Below the pieces are notes generated by a model. That model saw only the letters and a list, made by a program, of their open reading frames with translations, was not told where the DNA came from and made no database searches. A stretch of 64,000 nucleotides of DNA, from the NCBI GenBank assembly GCA_030052745.1, contig JANBVO010000003.1, positions 248,001 to 312,000 of the forward strand, given 5' to 3'. The stretch comes from Pleurostoma richardsiae (Eukaryota; Ascomycota; Sordariomycetes; Calosphaeriales; Pleurostomataceae). Below, piece by piece: positions 21,933 to 34,600 of this stretch. A program made the translations under genes and the position numbers. The first letter of the stretch is position 1, and every line of letters starts with the position of its first letter.

Positions 21933-24900
21933 GTTAGCGGTTAATGATTTGGTTGCAGATTCACGAACAAATTCTGCAGTATTTCGGGCAAAAAAAAAAA
22001 GGTGTTTCAGTGTTTCATGCAGAAGCGAAGACGCGTGGGAGGATGGATGCAGCAGCAGGTCTTCTCCCCCTCGAGAGAGTCCGTCGACCTGCCTTATATA
22101 TCTACAGTTTTCCAGGGGGGGCTGTTGCTTTCGGAAGGGGGACAGAGCAAGTCTCGGCCGCAGAGAATAGACTTTGCTTCGCAGCTGGTAAGGCTGGAGC
22201 ACAGGGGATGGTGTTGGTGCTTAGCTCGAGGGCTAACAGGAGTTTGACGTGTCTCCAACACTCCTCCACAGAGCGCTGATCCGGGGTCTTTTCTTGGCTC
22301 TTTCTCTCGGCCGATCACTAGCAGCGAGTGACTGCGGAAGAGTCTGGCGGAGACTGATCCGATGCTGTTGGTCCGCACCTTGGTCGGGGAAATTCGATCG
22401 CGTCGTAGCCCCCAGTAGCGCGGAATGTCCCCTACCCGATGCGCTCTCGAAGCGGCAACGGAACCGAGAACAGCATGTAGTAGGTACTTCTACGAGACCT
22501 TCTTCAACACTCTTCCCATTGCACAGTTAGGGTGACGGATTTCTACTTCGGGCTTCGTGTTAGTCGAACCAGAGCAGTACGCCGGTCCGCAGCTCCAGCT
22601 CGCAGGTCCTCCGCTGAAACTCCTGGCTCGTCAATGACCTCACTGACAAAGCCATATAGAGAACCACGCAAGCCCCGAGTCATACCGGGAAGCCTTCCGA
22701 GCTGCGGATTGTCCTTCACAGATGCAGGTTCTCCTCTCAGAGAGACCAGCATGCGTTGAACATGGCGGCAACATAGAGAGAGTCCAGCATAGGCGTGCCG
22801 CATGTAGCAGATACAGACGCTGATCCGGATGATGCCCCCAGAGGCCTATGATTCTGGGCGCTGTCATGAGTGGCTGAATTGACCTAGAAAACTAACAGAC
22901 TAGTGTCGACGTGTTGGAAGTTTTGCAGCTGGCCGACTGCCTAGAACCTTCATGCCGAACGGCTTGTGCGAGCTCGACGGTCCGAACTAAGCAGCCACAG
23001 GAGGTGAAGTTGGCGGAAGAGAGTTTCGCCTGCTGCAGTTGGGACTTAGCGATAGACTCGTGTCCTTTGGACTCGTTGTGTTAGTCTTGCCCCATAAATT
23101 TGACACATTTGCGGGCTCGGGAGCCAGATTCCAGAACAGCGACCTCACAGGTGTCCGGGGTCCCCTATTACCCAGGGGCAATATCTTAGTGCCCAGAGGA
23201 CAATCACCAGCTTCGTTGAGAAGTGCACTGCAGTGAAATGGATCATCGGAGAGCATGAGGGGCCTCACTGCTGCGAAAGTCTGACCATCAGGGTTTGTCG
23301 CCTGAATAGCTCCGGGCAAGACTAACAGGACCAACATCGCCATAGTCACCTCAACAGAGGGGGGCCCTAGTTGGAGGCGTTTAGGTCCTCGCTTAGTATA
23401 CTTTACGAGACTGGTCGGAACTAACAACGGCATTGAGGTTGACCACCAGAGACAGCAGACTAGCGTCGCTAGGGGACACCGCCTGTCGTTGGTTTTCCTG
23501 CCGAGATAGGAGAACCAGTTGCATGTCTGCTGCCGGCGGAGACAGTGCCGGCAGAAGCACTCCCCAGGATGTACTCGGCCGAAGCGGGGGGAACGCTGCG
23601 GAACTGGGGCCAGGGTCCTATCTGTCTGCCGCTATTGTTAAGGTTTCGTCGGGCCATCTCGCCAGCAACAGCCCTTCGGCAACCCAGCTTTTGCTGGGAG
23701 TGCTCAGGGCGGAAAAAGTGTCACGGGAGGGGGGAACCAGCTCAGCGAATCCCCTAGAATAAGGGGGCAAGACAGCTTAGAGGAGATCTCTCTTGAGGGG
23801 GTCTCGCCTCCATGGCTGTGTTCTGGACCTGCTTGCACTGGCACATGGACACTGTTGGTTGATTCCTGGAAAGCCCTGTGGGACACTGAGGAAGGCATGT
23901 GAAGCATTCATTTCTAACGCAGAAGAGCCCGTGATCTTGTCTCTCGGAAGTCTCGCAGGGATCATTCGCATTCGCTCACGTAACAACCTCTCCCAACAGG
24001 TAGACGAAGTTCGGTGACGTCGCACAATCTGTGCCCAGGCCGGAACGAGGAAACCTTTGTATGACCCATGGCAATGTGAGAGTCAAAATCCGATAGGCTT
24101 TCCCCTCACGCTGTTGGCTGTGACCTGTCCGCAGGCACTGACAGCCGGCACTTGCACTGCAGTTGGAGGCATAGGCTACGCATGGGGTCGACCGTATGGG
24201 GTCGACCGTGGGGCCGCAGGCATAGCAGTGACCCAGTGCGAGGTGCTAATCATGAAGGGATGGTGTAATTCTGATGGCCAACATCTTGCCAGTCCCCTGT
24301 TTTGGAAACGGAAGAGCTCAAGGCATTGGTCTACCGTTACGCAAGCATCCGATATGGGGTGGGGGGGTTGTCAGGATAGTTCGGAGACATTCTTCTCTAG
24401 TTATGCCAGTATGATAGCTGCCAAGGCTGGAGATTCTGTTCTTAGAGACATGCGGTGTCCATCCTAGGAGTTCTTATGGATGTGGTATCCTCCGAATGAA
24501 TGGACCTCGATACACTGGATGTCGAGTTTATGAACCAGGAGAGAAAAAGGTGCCATCTCCACGCAATCCCATCTTGCTTCTTACTGTCGAAACCGCTCCT
24601 CGTTCCTTAATCCCATTTGCTCTCTCAACAGGACAAGAATGTTGTTGTGAGAGGTGGGCGTTCTCTAGCCGTAGTTGGAACAGGCATCATTAACCTCGAA
24701 GTCGCGGAAGACATTCCGCCTTCTCCTCTCTGGCTCGTCTTCGACGGTGTTGGAACTTGGGGGGGTTGTTGGGGTTCGAGATCACGTACTTGTTGCTGAG
24801 ACGGGAAAATTCCGGATGTCCCTCCTCTCAGGCGTCAGGCACGGCACAGGAAAGACCAGGTTGAATACGCCTTGCGTCCGAATGTTCTGGTATGAGGTAC

Positions 24901-25762
24901 CGACCTAGGTACCTCCCGAGGGAGGAAGATGCGGCAGAGTCTGGCGACGCTTTGCCCTTCAGTCATGGTACCGATCTGTTCAGGATACCCAAGGTGCTTC
25001 AAGATACAAGGTACCTACGGTACACTGGAGATGGCACTGCCCCTTTTCAGGAAGGAGCCATCAAGACAAGTCGGCAGCCAGGTACCTATGTAGGTAGGCA
25101 GGTAGGTCGGAACCTTGAACATCCGGCATCCGGTGCAAGTGATCGAGCCGTTGTGGACTGGTACTTCCCAAAGGAGCGCATAGGTGACCCATGGAGAGTA
25201 GAGATACCTTCAGTTCCTCATTATAACACCCTGAGGAGGTTCCAGCCTAACAGTCTCTTGCTAAACTACCAGTGAAGAGGATCTGGAACCTTCGTGGGGA
25301 TACCATCAAGAGCACCAACGTGCCTACCTCAGTCACCCAGTCCATGGCTCCTTCCCACTGGTGTCTGTCTGTCTTTCGTATTTACACCGTCATTGCCTCG
25401 CACTTGCCTTTTCTGATTTTAGGCATCTGCCCAAAGATTCAGGCATCTGCCGACCAGTGCCCTCTCGGCTTTGGCACCTTTTGACTTTTTGACTTTGGGA
25501 GGCTTCACCCTGAGCCGCCATACTTTTCCTCACGGGCCTCGTGGGGCACAAGCCTGAGCCTGAGGCTGTTCCCCCCAGCAAGTGGTCTCTGTAGTCGTCC
25601 CTCGCCAAAAGACACAACGGGTATTGTTATCATCGTACGTACAACAGACAGTCCCTTCGTCAGGTCTTCTGCGCTGCTCTCCGCCTCGTCGACATTGGAC
25701 GACTCCTCAGGCCCGAACAACACTCGTTCTTACCTCAGGCAACGCACTCGCGCGACACACTC
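21933..25762. other. Gene-poor 3.8-kb interval
   Basis: No recognisable gene with conserved motifs. A minus-strand ORF at 22987-23343 could encode a 118-aa protein with a signal-peptide-like start (see separate entry). A 14-bp direct duplication around GGGGTCGACCG occurs near 24180-24210. A cluster of GGTACC/TAGGTAGG words lies at 24895-25105. The remaining ORFs are short and have no supporting features. The interval could be decayed mobile or duplicated DNA, but I identify no transposase or reverse transcriptase sequence. Confidence 0.45.
22987..23343 (-). CDS. Hypothetical small secreted protein (weak candidate)
   Basis: Starting from an internal ATG at 23343, the ORF encodes 118 aa that begin with a hydrophobic stretch (MAMLVLLVLPGAIQA) followed by a polar segment, as in a cleavable signal peptide. 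The mature part would have three cysteines and two Asn-X-Ser/Thr sites. I recognise no family, the region is gene-poor, and no intron is needed. It may be a chance ORF; it is listed because small secreted proteins are often missed. Confidence 0.2.
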   Translation of the reverse strand: MAMLVLLVLPGAIQATNPDGQTFAAVRPLMLSDDPFHCSALLNEAGDCPLGTKILPLGNRGPRTPVRSLFWNLAPEPANVSNLWGKTNTTSPKDTSLSLSPNCSRRNSLPPTSPPVAA

Positions 25763-27712
25763 ATGCAACGAGACACGGTTTCCCAGCCCACTGGTCACGG
25801 ACCATATAATCCCTTCTTCTTCAAAAAGAAGGGAAAGAGAACCCGCCGAGGGCGGGCTACCAAACGGACAATGGACACAACCTCATCACTTGCTCATCGC
25901 TCCGGCCCGCTGCCTACACCAGCACCAGCCTCCACCAAACCCTCAACGAAAACCCCAACCTATACAACCGTAGGCTCCGTCTACGATCCGCAAGTTGCTG
26001 CGCCTCTCCAGCCTCCTGTGCGCCGGGGACGAACAGTACGCTGGCCGTTACCGCAATCCGATTTCCCCCCCCTTCCAAAGCCTCACCTGCCCGTCCTTCC
26101 GCTCCGAGACGTTCATTCCCCGCCCTCAAGACCTCCAGCCTTACAGACCTATTCGCCGTTGCAGCAGAACTATGATCGCGCTGTCAGCCCTGTGGTGGAT
26201 GGAGACAAAGACACCTTGAAGCGATTCGACCCCCCTATTTCTTCTCTTGAGATGACCGACCGCATTTTGCCCACGCCCGCAGCGCGGGCCGCAGAGATGA
26301 CTTCAGAACGGCTTCCAGGCACGTATAATGAGTCCACAGTCGAAGAAAAGGCCTGTAGCTCTACCATGGACACAATCATGTCCAGCTTCAATGTCAAGGC
26401 TCTCCAGAACTTGGCTTCTTATCCCAATCGTTCTCAACACCACGCCCAAGCAGCACTTGCCCGGGGTCGAGCTCCGTTAACAACAGCTACCAACAGTCAG
26501 CATGCTGCGACGCCTCCAGGCAACTCTTACACCACGGTTCCAGACTCTAAGGAATCTTCTGATTTGCCTTCCGAGTTCTGGGAGGCCGTCGCGCAAGATC
26601 CTACTATCCTCAGAGGTGCCGACTTTTCCAGTCAGGCCAGAGCTAGAGCCGAGATCATTCGCCAGAACGGCAAGATTGCACCGCCTTACCCGCTGATCGA
26701 CACGCATCGCATCGTTTCTAAGCGGCCGTTGAATCCCCAGGCGAAGGGCTACATAACTCTCTCCTCCGGGCCCGGAGCACCTCCGCCTCTCCAGGCTGGC
26801 CCACCCGGCCATAGACACTATACCCCTTCAACTTTGGAGGGTGCCTCCAAAGCACTTCGCGAGGACACACAGACATATCATTCGGCGGACCAACTCAACT
26901 CGGGCGCCGGCTTCCATGATGCAGTGAGTCACGACAGGCTGGCGGCAAGCATTCTCCCTTCTCGCGCCATGTCACCGGATGGAGCCCGGCTTACGCCCGC
27001 CACTGGTAACTCTGACGTCCACCCCATTGCTCCACCCGCGCCCATTGCTCCCCCCACGTCGACGATCCCCAAATCCGAAGTGGAGGTGAAGCCGAAACGC
27101 CAAGAGATCATAGATACACTGTCACCGGAGGAAGCACTCAAGTATTACCCCAAGGGTTTTCCTCCTAACTATGTCCACAATGTCGTCACCCCAATCTCAT
27201 CCGACTGGACAGATGCATATCCTATCCACTGCAGGCTCAAGACTTCTATGAGCCCAGAAGAGAAGGTGCTTCATGATGCTAAGCTCGACGAACTCTTCTA
27301 TGCTGGTTCAGGCGGGCTGCGCAAGACCATGGACGATACAATCCGTGACGCAGAGCGACGAGTATATGGTAACCAATATGGCGCCATCGGCCAAGAGCGG
27401 GAACATTTTGTGAGCCATCAGGGCCATTCGAGCGCGGCTTCGGCATCGGATAGGGGCTGTAGAGCTGAGTATCCGCCCTTGTCCATCGAGGACGTCAACG
27501 GACAAGAGACATCTGATGCATCCGAGCCTTTACTCAACATGACATTCGAGATGCTGCTAAGTTACATGGAAGACGAAGGCAGGAAATGCGTGTTCAGCCG
27601 TTTCGACAATCCGGATGAATGGATGATCGATTATAGCGCCGACGGCCCCAAGAGCTTCTACGGTGACGTTAAGAAGAAGCGTGAGAAGGGCAAGGCACCC
27701 TTGCATAAGTGA
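25763..27712 (+). CDS. Uncharacterised disordered fungal protein
   Basis: Single-exon ORF of 649 codons with an ATG at 25763. A second in-frame ATG at 25871 (MDTTSS) is an equally plausible start. I do not recognise the family. The first two thirds are Pro/Ser/Thr-rich and probably disordered, with a basic N-terminal run (KKKGKRTRRGRATKR) that could be a nuclear localisation signal. Two more ordered blocks stand out: SSDLPSEFWEAVAQDPTILR near residue 265 and a C-terminal block with MSPEEKVLHDAKLDELFYAG, then FEMLLSYMEDEGRKCVFSRF, ending in a lysine-rich tail (KKKREKGKAPLHK). The long uninterrupted frame and codon use support a real gene. Confidence 0.7.
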   Translation: MQRDTVSQPTGHGPYNPFFFKKKGKRTRRGRATKRTMDTTSSLAHRSGPLPTPAPASTKPSTKTPTYTTVGSVYDPQVAAPLQPPVRRGRTVRWPLPQSDFPPLPKPHLPVLPLRDVHSPPSRPPALQTYSPLQQNYDRAVSPVVDGDKDTLKRFDPPISSLEMTDRILPTPAARAAEMTSERLPGTYNESTVEEKACSSTMDTIMSSFNVKALQNLASYPNRSQHHAQAALARGRAPLTTATNSQHAATPPGNSYTTVPDSKESSDLPSEFWEAVAQDPTILRGADFSSQARARAEIIRQNGKIAPPYPLIDTHRIVSKRPLNPQAKGYITLSSGPGAPPPLQAGPPGHRHYTPSTLEGASKALREDTQTYHSADQLNSGAGFHDAVSHDRLAASILPSRAMSPDGARLTPATGNSDVHPIAPPAPIAPPTSTIPKSEVEVKPKRQEIIDTLSPEEALKYYPKGFPPNYVHNVVTPISSDWTDAYPIHCRLKTSMSPEEKVLHDAKLDELFYAGSGGLRKTMDDTIRDAERRVYGNQYGAIGQEREHFVSHQGHSSAASASDRGCRAEYPPLSIEDVNGQETSDASEPLLNMTFEMLLSYMEDEGRKCVFSRFDNPDEWMIDYSADGPKSFYGDVKKKREKGKAPLHK

Positions 27713-29145
27713 AGGAGAGGAAACAGTCCACTCGGCATGTTGCAAAAATGTAAGAGTACCCGGTGAGATGGTATGAGATGCCGGTCAATGACCGCAGTGT
27801 CTAGGGAGAGATTGAAGGAATGGATGGAGGAACGTCAACACGGCGTAGCTATTGATGAAGGGACGAATTTGCAACCGAGAATGATCAAGATTCGTTTGGC
27901 CGTGGACAGACAGCTGAAGTGCTTTGGACAGCAGCACCGTCAAGAAAACGGAGGCGGGCACTCCCGGGCCATGAGGACGCGCAATGCTGAGCGCCGCCCG
28001 CTTCCTCTTCCTGCGCAGCTATCCCACAGCATCGCCAGCTTTGAATTATCCGGAGGACGACCGCGTCTCTACTGCTTCTTTCGCTGTCGAGGGTTGGACA
28101 TTGCATCCTGTGAGGCCACTTGGCCGGTGTCACATAATGGTACCGAATGTATAGTCTAGCATCAACGATTACCACAGCTCAGTGTCACAGTGACAAAAGA
28201 TTTTCGATCGTTTGTCCCTTTTTGCATTTGCGATGATGACTGTCCAGATATCCCTATATACCTGACCTCCGGACCACGAGAAGGAGCCGAGGGAGCCACG
28301 TCCCGGCTGGCTCTTATTCTACTCCAGCACAGTCAGAGTGGCTCGGCCGGCCCTTCCTCTCCTCTGATGTTGCCGCACGCCACCTCATGCCTCGCGTAGC
28401 AAACCCCCGGCGAACTCTCCCTTGGAAAATCCTCCTCTGGTTTCCTCTTCCCTCCCTGGCCACCGCGTCGTATTTCACAGTCCTGACAAAAAAAAAAGAT
28501 GAAGCGTACAATGAACAGAGACACACAAAAGTTTGCCCCCGTCTCCCAGCCCGCCAGCAGGAAGTATGGCGGGTCGTGAAAGGGTAAGGTGGGGGACTTG
28601 ATGAAGCCACCGACGGGACGAGGAAACGTCGCCCGCCGTATCCGTTATTCCAGCATCGGTTATGGTTTGGAACCCGCCATCGAAGGTTCCGTAGAGGAAA
28701 GGAGCGAGCGGAAGGAGGGGATGCCTCGAAGGTGGGGAAGGGAAGGTCGAGTGTAGAGAAGCCGAGAGCCGGTCCACGGAAGAAGAAAAAAGAAGTCCCG
28801 TTGACCAGCCCTCTAGATGTGGGAGATGTCGAGAAGGGAGGGTATAGTAAGCCCACGAGGAGCGAAGACGACGATGGCATTATTGCGGAGGCCCGTCGAG
28901 AGGATGTAGAGCTCTGCGGCTTCCAAAGATTCACCCGTCTCCAAATACACTGGATGGCGAGGGTGCCGAATCAAAATGCCAGACCGGATATGAGAACCGA
29001 GAACCGAAAAGTCTATGGACATGTACGGGGGGTAAAGGAAAACCAACGACACCGGCTGTGAACTCAAGAGCCGATGGCGGTCATTAGTCGGTTGGGAGAG
29101 TTTGGCGAAGATAGAAGTTAAAAAGGAAAGGTAATCTATCGCCTC
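27713..29145. other. Intergenic region between two convergent genes
   Basis: About 1.4 kb. A 206-codon minus-strand ORF (28314-28934) is present, but its Ser/Arg/Phe-rich composition and lack of motifs suggest chance. A short poly-A run lies at about 28488-28497. Nothing else was recognised. Confidence 0.35.
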
Positions 29146-31355
29146 TCATATCGGACCGGTGGGGTATGCACTGCCGGGAACCATGCTCGCGGGACCGCCG
29201 CGCTGGGGACCGGGGCCGGCACGCGAGCTCGGCAGCTGGAAGTCGGGATTGGAGTTCAGCAGCATGTCGCTCCGGTTCACGGGCCGCCGGGGAGGCATCT
29301 GCTGGTACGGTCCCTGAGGTGGCGGGTGCCATCGCGGGTTGATGCCCCGCTGGGATATTGACGTGAAGTTGGACCGCTCAGACTCGGCTGGGCTTCGCGC
29401 CCCGTCGGGAATGTTCCGAATATCCTCGTACGAGTTATTCGTCTGTATGACCGGAGGCGGCGTGGGCTTCTTAGGCTCAGCAAACCGCGGATCGATGTCC
29501 TCGTAGTAATTGCTGTCTGCCGGAGCCGCCTGTGCAGGTGGAGGGCTCCTGGTGTTCGGAAGCTCTACCCGGCCCTGGACGCTCCCAGCCGGAGAGTTCC
29601 TCCCTGCGCTCTGGTTCCACGCCTGGCGTGGGGGCACATACTGGCTAGAAAAAGGTCAGCTAAAAGCTCGTTGGCCCTATATCTTGCAGCCCATCGAGGA
29701 CTTACTCTTCAGTGCTATACTTGCTGGTCTCACTCATGTACGTGTCGTGCCGTTGTGCCGGTGTCATACGCCCTTGCTGGAGGCCCACCATGCCGGCGAT
29801 GTCGGCATCACTATCCCTGAACTGCCCGAAGCCAGCCGGTGCTTGTGCCGGGCTCCCGTCCATTTCTACCACATTGCTTGGTGGCGCTGGGATTTCTGTG
29901 CCGGGGAGAGGGGGAGGAGATTCAGCCCGCGGCAATTCGGTGTCTCGATCAGGATTGTACGCTTCATACGACCCTGCCGAAACAGAAGGCATGGAGGGGT
30001 TGCTCCCGTTATAGGCAGGCGCAGGCGGTGGTACTGGCGAGGCTCCACGAGCGGCGTACGCTCCATACGCCTCGGCAGGCGAGCCCCTGCGGTCGTACGG
30101 TCCTCCATATCCTGGAGGGGGTGGCCGGCCTCCTCTCATCATGGCGCCTCCAGCATAGCCTCTCGGAGGGGGCCCGTATCCTCCCCGACCACCGGGCGGT
30201 GGCCCATATCCTCCACGGCCTCCTGGTCCGTATCCTCCTCTGCCCGGACCTGGCGGCGGAGCTCCGTACGGTCCATATCCTCCCCGGCCGCCGTATCCAC
30301 CGCGGCCTCGATATCCTCCGGGTGGCATACCTCCTCTGCCTCTCGGATTAGCCCGCTCAAAAGAGGGCGACTGGCGCATGCCATATCCATCTGGCGCGCC
30401 ACCGATTAGGTTTCCATATTGGTCACGCTGGCTGGGGGGCACCGAAGGAGATCGGCGAGGTCCTCCAGGGCCGTTGTACAAGGTCTCCGCGGCAGACATG
30501 TCGTTCGCTCCGTTTGGAGAGCGATCAGATGGTGTCCTCGCGGTCAGCGGAACACGCTCATCGCTTGTCTGGTCGTCCTTCTTCTCGAACGTGGCGAACG
30601 TAGGAAGCTTGTCGGTTCCATTCGCTCCACTGACCATTGGCACAGTCGGCTGAGGTGCAACAGCGACTGTGGTCTCTTGAGCCTGCCTGTTGTAGAAGTT
30701 CTCGCCGCTCATCTCCGCATTCTCGGCAATGCGCTTCGCTCTCGCCTTCCTGTTGACCACCGTCCTGCGCATGGCGCACGAGACCAACATACTGATCGCC
30801 ACGAGGATAGTCGCCGCAAGGACCAGATACGAGCCCCAAGCCAGGTGTGGCACAAACAGCAAGACGTCGATAAGAAAAGCCAGCAAGCAGACCAAGAAAT
30901 CGAGGATGCCAACAATAAAGACCACTAGGAGGTATCGGGAAGAATGAGACGGCGAGTGGAAGTGAGAAACGAAAGCCATCACCAGCATGACGAGGGTGAC
31001 GAAGGCGGCAACGGGATGGATGACAAGGATGGCCGACAGGGTCGTCCGAGTCGAATTGGGCAAATTGAAGTCATTGCTGTCAGAGAATACCGATGCTGTT
31101 GATGTCTGTTAGTTCCCGCCGCACTCGCTTGACAGATTAGAGGATGTAGATAGGAGCAGGGGACTTACAGGTATCGTAGCCGATCTCAATATCGCTGCAC
31201 GAGTTGCCATTGCAGAAGCCAAAGACGCCGAAGTTGACGCCCTTGAAGCTTCCGAGTGGGATGACCTCGATGATAGGAGTAGAGAGTACGGATATCAGCA
31301 GCAGCGCGAATGCTACGAAGAGCAGAATCGTCAATGGGGTGGCCGGCCGCAGCAT
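29146..31355 (-). CDS. palI: PalI/Rim9, pH-response membrane protein
   Basis: Plasma-membrane component of the fungal ambient-pH (Pal/Rim) signalling pathway. It belongs to the SUR7/PalI family and assists the PalH/Rim21 sensor upstream of PacC processing. Exons 31169-31355, 29706-31095 and 29146-29644 give 691 aa. The N-terminus MLRPATPLTILLFVAFALLLI is a first transmembrane helix. A conserved extracellular loop follows (FKGVNFGVFGFCNGNSCSDI ... GYDT), with the paired cysteines of the family. Three more helices follow around VIHPVAAFVTLVMLVMAF, YLLVVFIVGILDFLVCLLAF and SYLVLAATILVAISMLVSC. The long cytosolic tail is disordered, with repeated RGGYGPP units (about 30130-30320) and tyrosine-containing motifs. 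The first intron falls after the GYDT codons, as in other palI genes. Confidence 0.92.
30130..30320 (-). repeat. RGGY/GPPP codon repeat in palI
   Basis: Degenerate tandem units of about 8-12 residues (GGRGGYGPPP type) are encoded in the cytosolic tail. Repeats keep the frame and may vary in number between strains. Confidence 0.7.
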
Positions 31356-34300
31356 GGTGACAGGAGCTAGTCGGTGATGCCGACTCCGGTAGACGTTCTG
31401 AGAGTCAAGCCAGCGTCGTCAAGACGCGGCGGGCGAAGGTGTCGCCGATTGAAGTGGAAACCTTCGTAGTTTCCCCCTCTAGCAGCGCAGTCGGTCGGCG
31501 GGATGAGGCGTAGGTGAGGAAAGGGAATTGAGCAGCGATAAGGGCGTCGAGGGTTCGGACGACATGAAGGATAACGACGCCTGCGCTCTCTAGCGTTTCG
31601 GTACTCGTGCTGTTTGCCCGCGTTCTTTCGAGTCGACCCGGCGATGATCTCTCGAGCAGCAATGCGAATCCTTCGTCAATGAGTCCGGTCGTATAGTGAA
31701 TTAGCCCCCAGGGGTTTGTCTCGTCTTTCTCTCCGTATATTCGACCTCCTCCTCCCTTCGTCCCAATGTCGAATCCACGAGCGAGCGCAAGGAGACGGAG
31801 AGCGGTCGTCGAGAGTCAAAGTGAGCGTGGTGAAGATTAGGTGCTGGATGCGCAACCTGCAAGTCTTCCGACGGAGAGAGATTGGGGAGGGAGATTGGTG
31901 GTGCGGCGAGGAGGCGCGAGTGGGTGTGGGCGTCAGGGTGGCAGTCCAGCCAAGGTGGGTACGTCCCACCAACCCGCGGCGGTGCTAAGCCCAGAGCTGC
32001 TAGAGGTACCTAACGACTCCAAGCGTCGGGGCCGTTGCTGATAACCTTCTCTGATACGGCTGCACCACGGATGCACTAACAGAGTCCCGCCCACATTAAA
32101 TGGGGCTCCAGGTACACGTACTCCCTCAATCACTCCGTGGCTTGCAGCTGAGCTCCGTATCGTACGGAATACGGAGGAGCCCTTCCTGGTACCTACTGTG
32201 CCTAGGTAGCGCCCCTACTTACGCAGGTACCCCTCAGCCCCAGCAACCGCCACACAACGTGGTTGTGGCCACTCGCCGGTTACCTCCCTCTCCCTTCCCC
32301 CCCGTTCCGTTTTTCCCTTTCTCGAACTCCATGATGCAACTGTTGAGGTATGGAGTACCTCCCGTATGCGTACGAAATGTCTTAGACACCGCTGACCGGC
32401 GCTGCCAGGCTAAAACAAGATACCGGAACATGCAGTCCGCTAACAGCTCAGAACAGGTCGAGGGAGGCGGACGGGGTCGATCTGATGACGTGCGCGACTG
32501 CGGGTGCTGGTGCGTCCCCGTCGCACGCTGCCCGTAATGATCCTGCATCTTTCTTGCCTGTATCTTGTTTGTCGCTTATTCTAGGTTCCCCCGCGCACGA
32601 AGCTCTGCGCATCTACATCCATCCGTGTACATGGTACCTTTGCTGATCCGTGGTGATCATGATGCTCGAGGATCACCAAGACCTTATTCCACACATAACT
32701 TGCTCTGGTTATTGCATCCTTCCCCAAGGCAAGGTATTACTCCCACGCCAACTTTGAATAGAACGACTTGGAGTCGCAATACGCACCATTTGCTTATCGA
32801 TGGCCCCTGCTGCGATATCCTCGAAGCAGCAGGTCCTTGGTCTGCACGCTGCACCACCCTCAATCCAGTATGGCCTCGCCCAGGATCCACCAATTGCGAC
32901 CCGCACTTGTCAAGCTACTCGCTCGATAGTCTCTTTGCCCCTTCGGGCCTGCTTCTCCTGCACGTCTCGGCCGGTCACCCAGCACCAGCTGCAGCCTAGG
33001 GAGCACCGCCGCCATGTCGCCATGTCGTAGGCATTGCGTACGTGTCGTGGCTGTACTTTCTGGGCACGATCGCCCAGGCAAACGGCGAGAGTCATTCGAC
33101 AAACTCGACGGCGAGGATTAGATGTTAGCTGGCTTTGCATCGCAGATGGCCAGGATCCGCTGTAGCAAAACTGCAATTATTGGCCTGTTCCCCAGGTGTG
33201 TTCGGGCATTGGGGGAGCTCTTTTCATGCGCCACAGGCCTCATCCTGGAAGTCAGCGACCGGACGATTGGATCGTAGCGCAAGAGACCAGCCCCCCGGAC
33301 TGCGTACGTGTAACCCGCCTAGAGCCAAGACGGGGCGTGTTTGAGCCCCTAGCGGCAAGCATGGCCTTTGAGAGAGTATCCATCCATCCATCGCAGTGAC
33401 GAGTCGGAGAACGTAAAGATACAGGAACCTGTTTCCTGTTTCCCATTTCCCGTTTCCCGTGATAATTCGCACCCCGAAGCTGCATGTTCGGTCGTCGGTT
33501 GCCAAGAGTACCACAGCATGCCGCGACTGTCGACATTCTACTCCAATATCAAAAGTCTGTTTCCCGCCCGGCCTATGAGAGGTCGTGGCCTGTTTAATTC
33601 AGGAGTCTCCCGACCCAGCTGCCTTTTCGGGCTGGCTTGGAAGCCGGTCGAGGCTCTGGATATTCTTAGCGCTATTAGACCCAATGTCGATGCTTGAACC
33701 CCCTGATTGAGGCGGCTCATGGCGTCAAAGACTCGTGAACAGCAGAAGCCATTCCCAAAGTTCTCCTCGTAGGCAATTGCACTGCATGCTTGCTCGCACA
33801 ACCCTAAAGGAGGCATACGAGAGAATGTGTGACTCTGTGACGCGTGCGTCCCCGCCCAGGCATCTTGTCTCCGGCATCACGTTCGCACCTGGCACATCTA
33901 CCAGGGATCTCGCGGCTGTCTGGCGTCAGTTCTTACCATACACAGTAGTCACTTATTCATCGCAAGCCAGGAATAGTCATCTGAGGTAACGTCTCTGCGA
34001 CGCATGAGTTTTGAAACCAGGGTCCGCCTGGCGCTGGTGTTTGTGTTGCGCAAGAGCAGGTGGGTGCCCTTACATAAGGCGTCTCTGTCAGCCAGCCCAA
34101 GACACTCTTTTCATTGTTGTCTCATGCTGCGAGCATATCTTCTCAGACGCCATACTGGGAGAGTCAAGATGGCTTCGGGCAGGAGAGCAGCACTCGGTCA
34201 AATCTCCTGGGAGGATCGCTAGCCCCCTTCTGTGCCGATATTAGCAAGTAAACTCCGAGCCCCGCTGTCTCGGAGCGGCCTCAGTGAGACCGAACGGTGT

Positions 34301-34503
34301 AATTCTGCGTTACCCGGCCCCGAAGTCTCAAGGTGATTCAGATTTCAGACAGAAGCACTCGAAAGTAAAGAGCACAGGCCGATCCATGGATTCTAATTCG
34401 GTTTATTGCATTGCGCAAGACGAGGCTTACAAGTTGCACCTCGCTGACAGATTTCTGGTTGACAGATAAGGCACGCCGCTTGCCCTTAACAGGGAAACCG
34501 TTT

Positions 34504-34600
34504 GAGGCCGGGGATGATCGGCCGAGACTGGAAAGCCCGTGGCGGTACGGACGGGCCGGTAAGGTTAACAAGTCCGCATCTCACTGAGATGACTGTCACC
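34504..34600. repeat. Dispersed repeat, copy A
   Basis: About 100 bp starting GGCCGGGGATGATCGGCCGA. It aligns with 42736-42840 with mostly single-base differences and one 9-bp gap, including a shared second block around GTCCGCA. Flanks are unrelated, so this is a mobile or conserved non-coding element, not a segmental duplication. No terminal inverted repeats were identified. Confidence 0.6.

Noticed and set aside
28314-28934. 206-codon minus-strand ORF
   Set aside because: Low-complexity Ser/Arg/Phe composition, no motif, no splice context; likely chance in an intergenic region.
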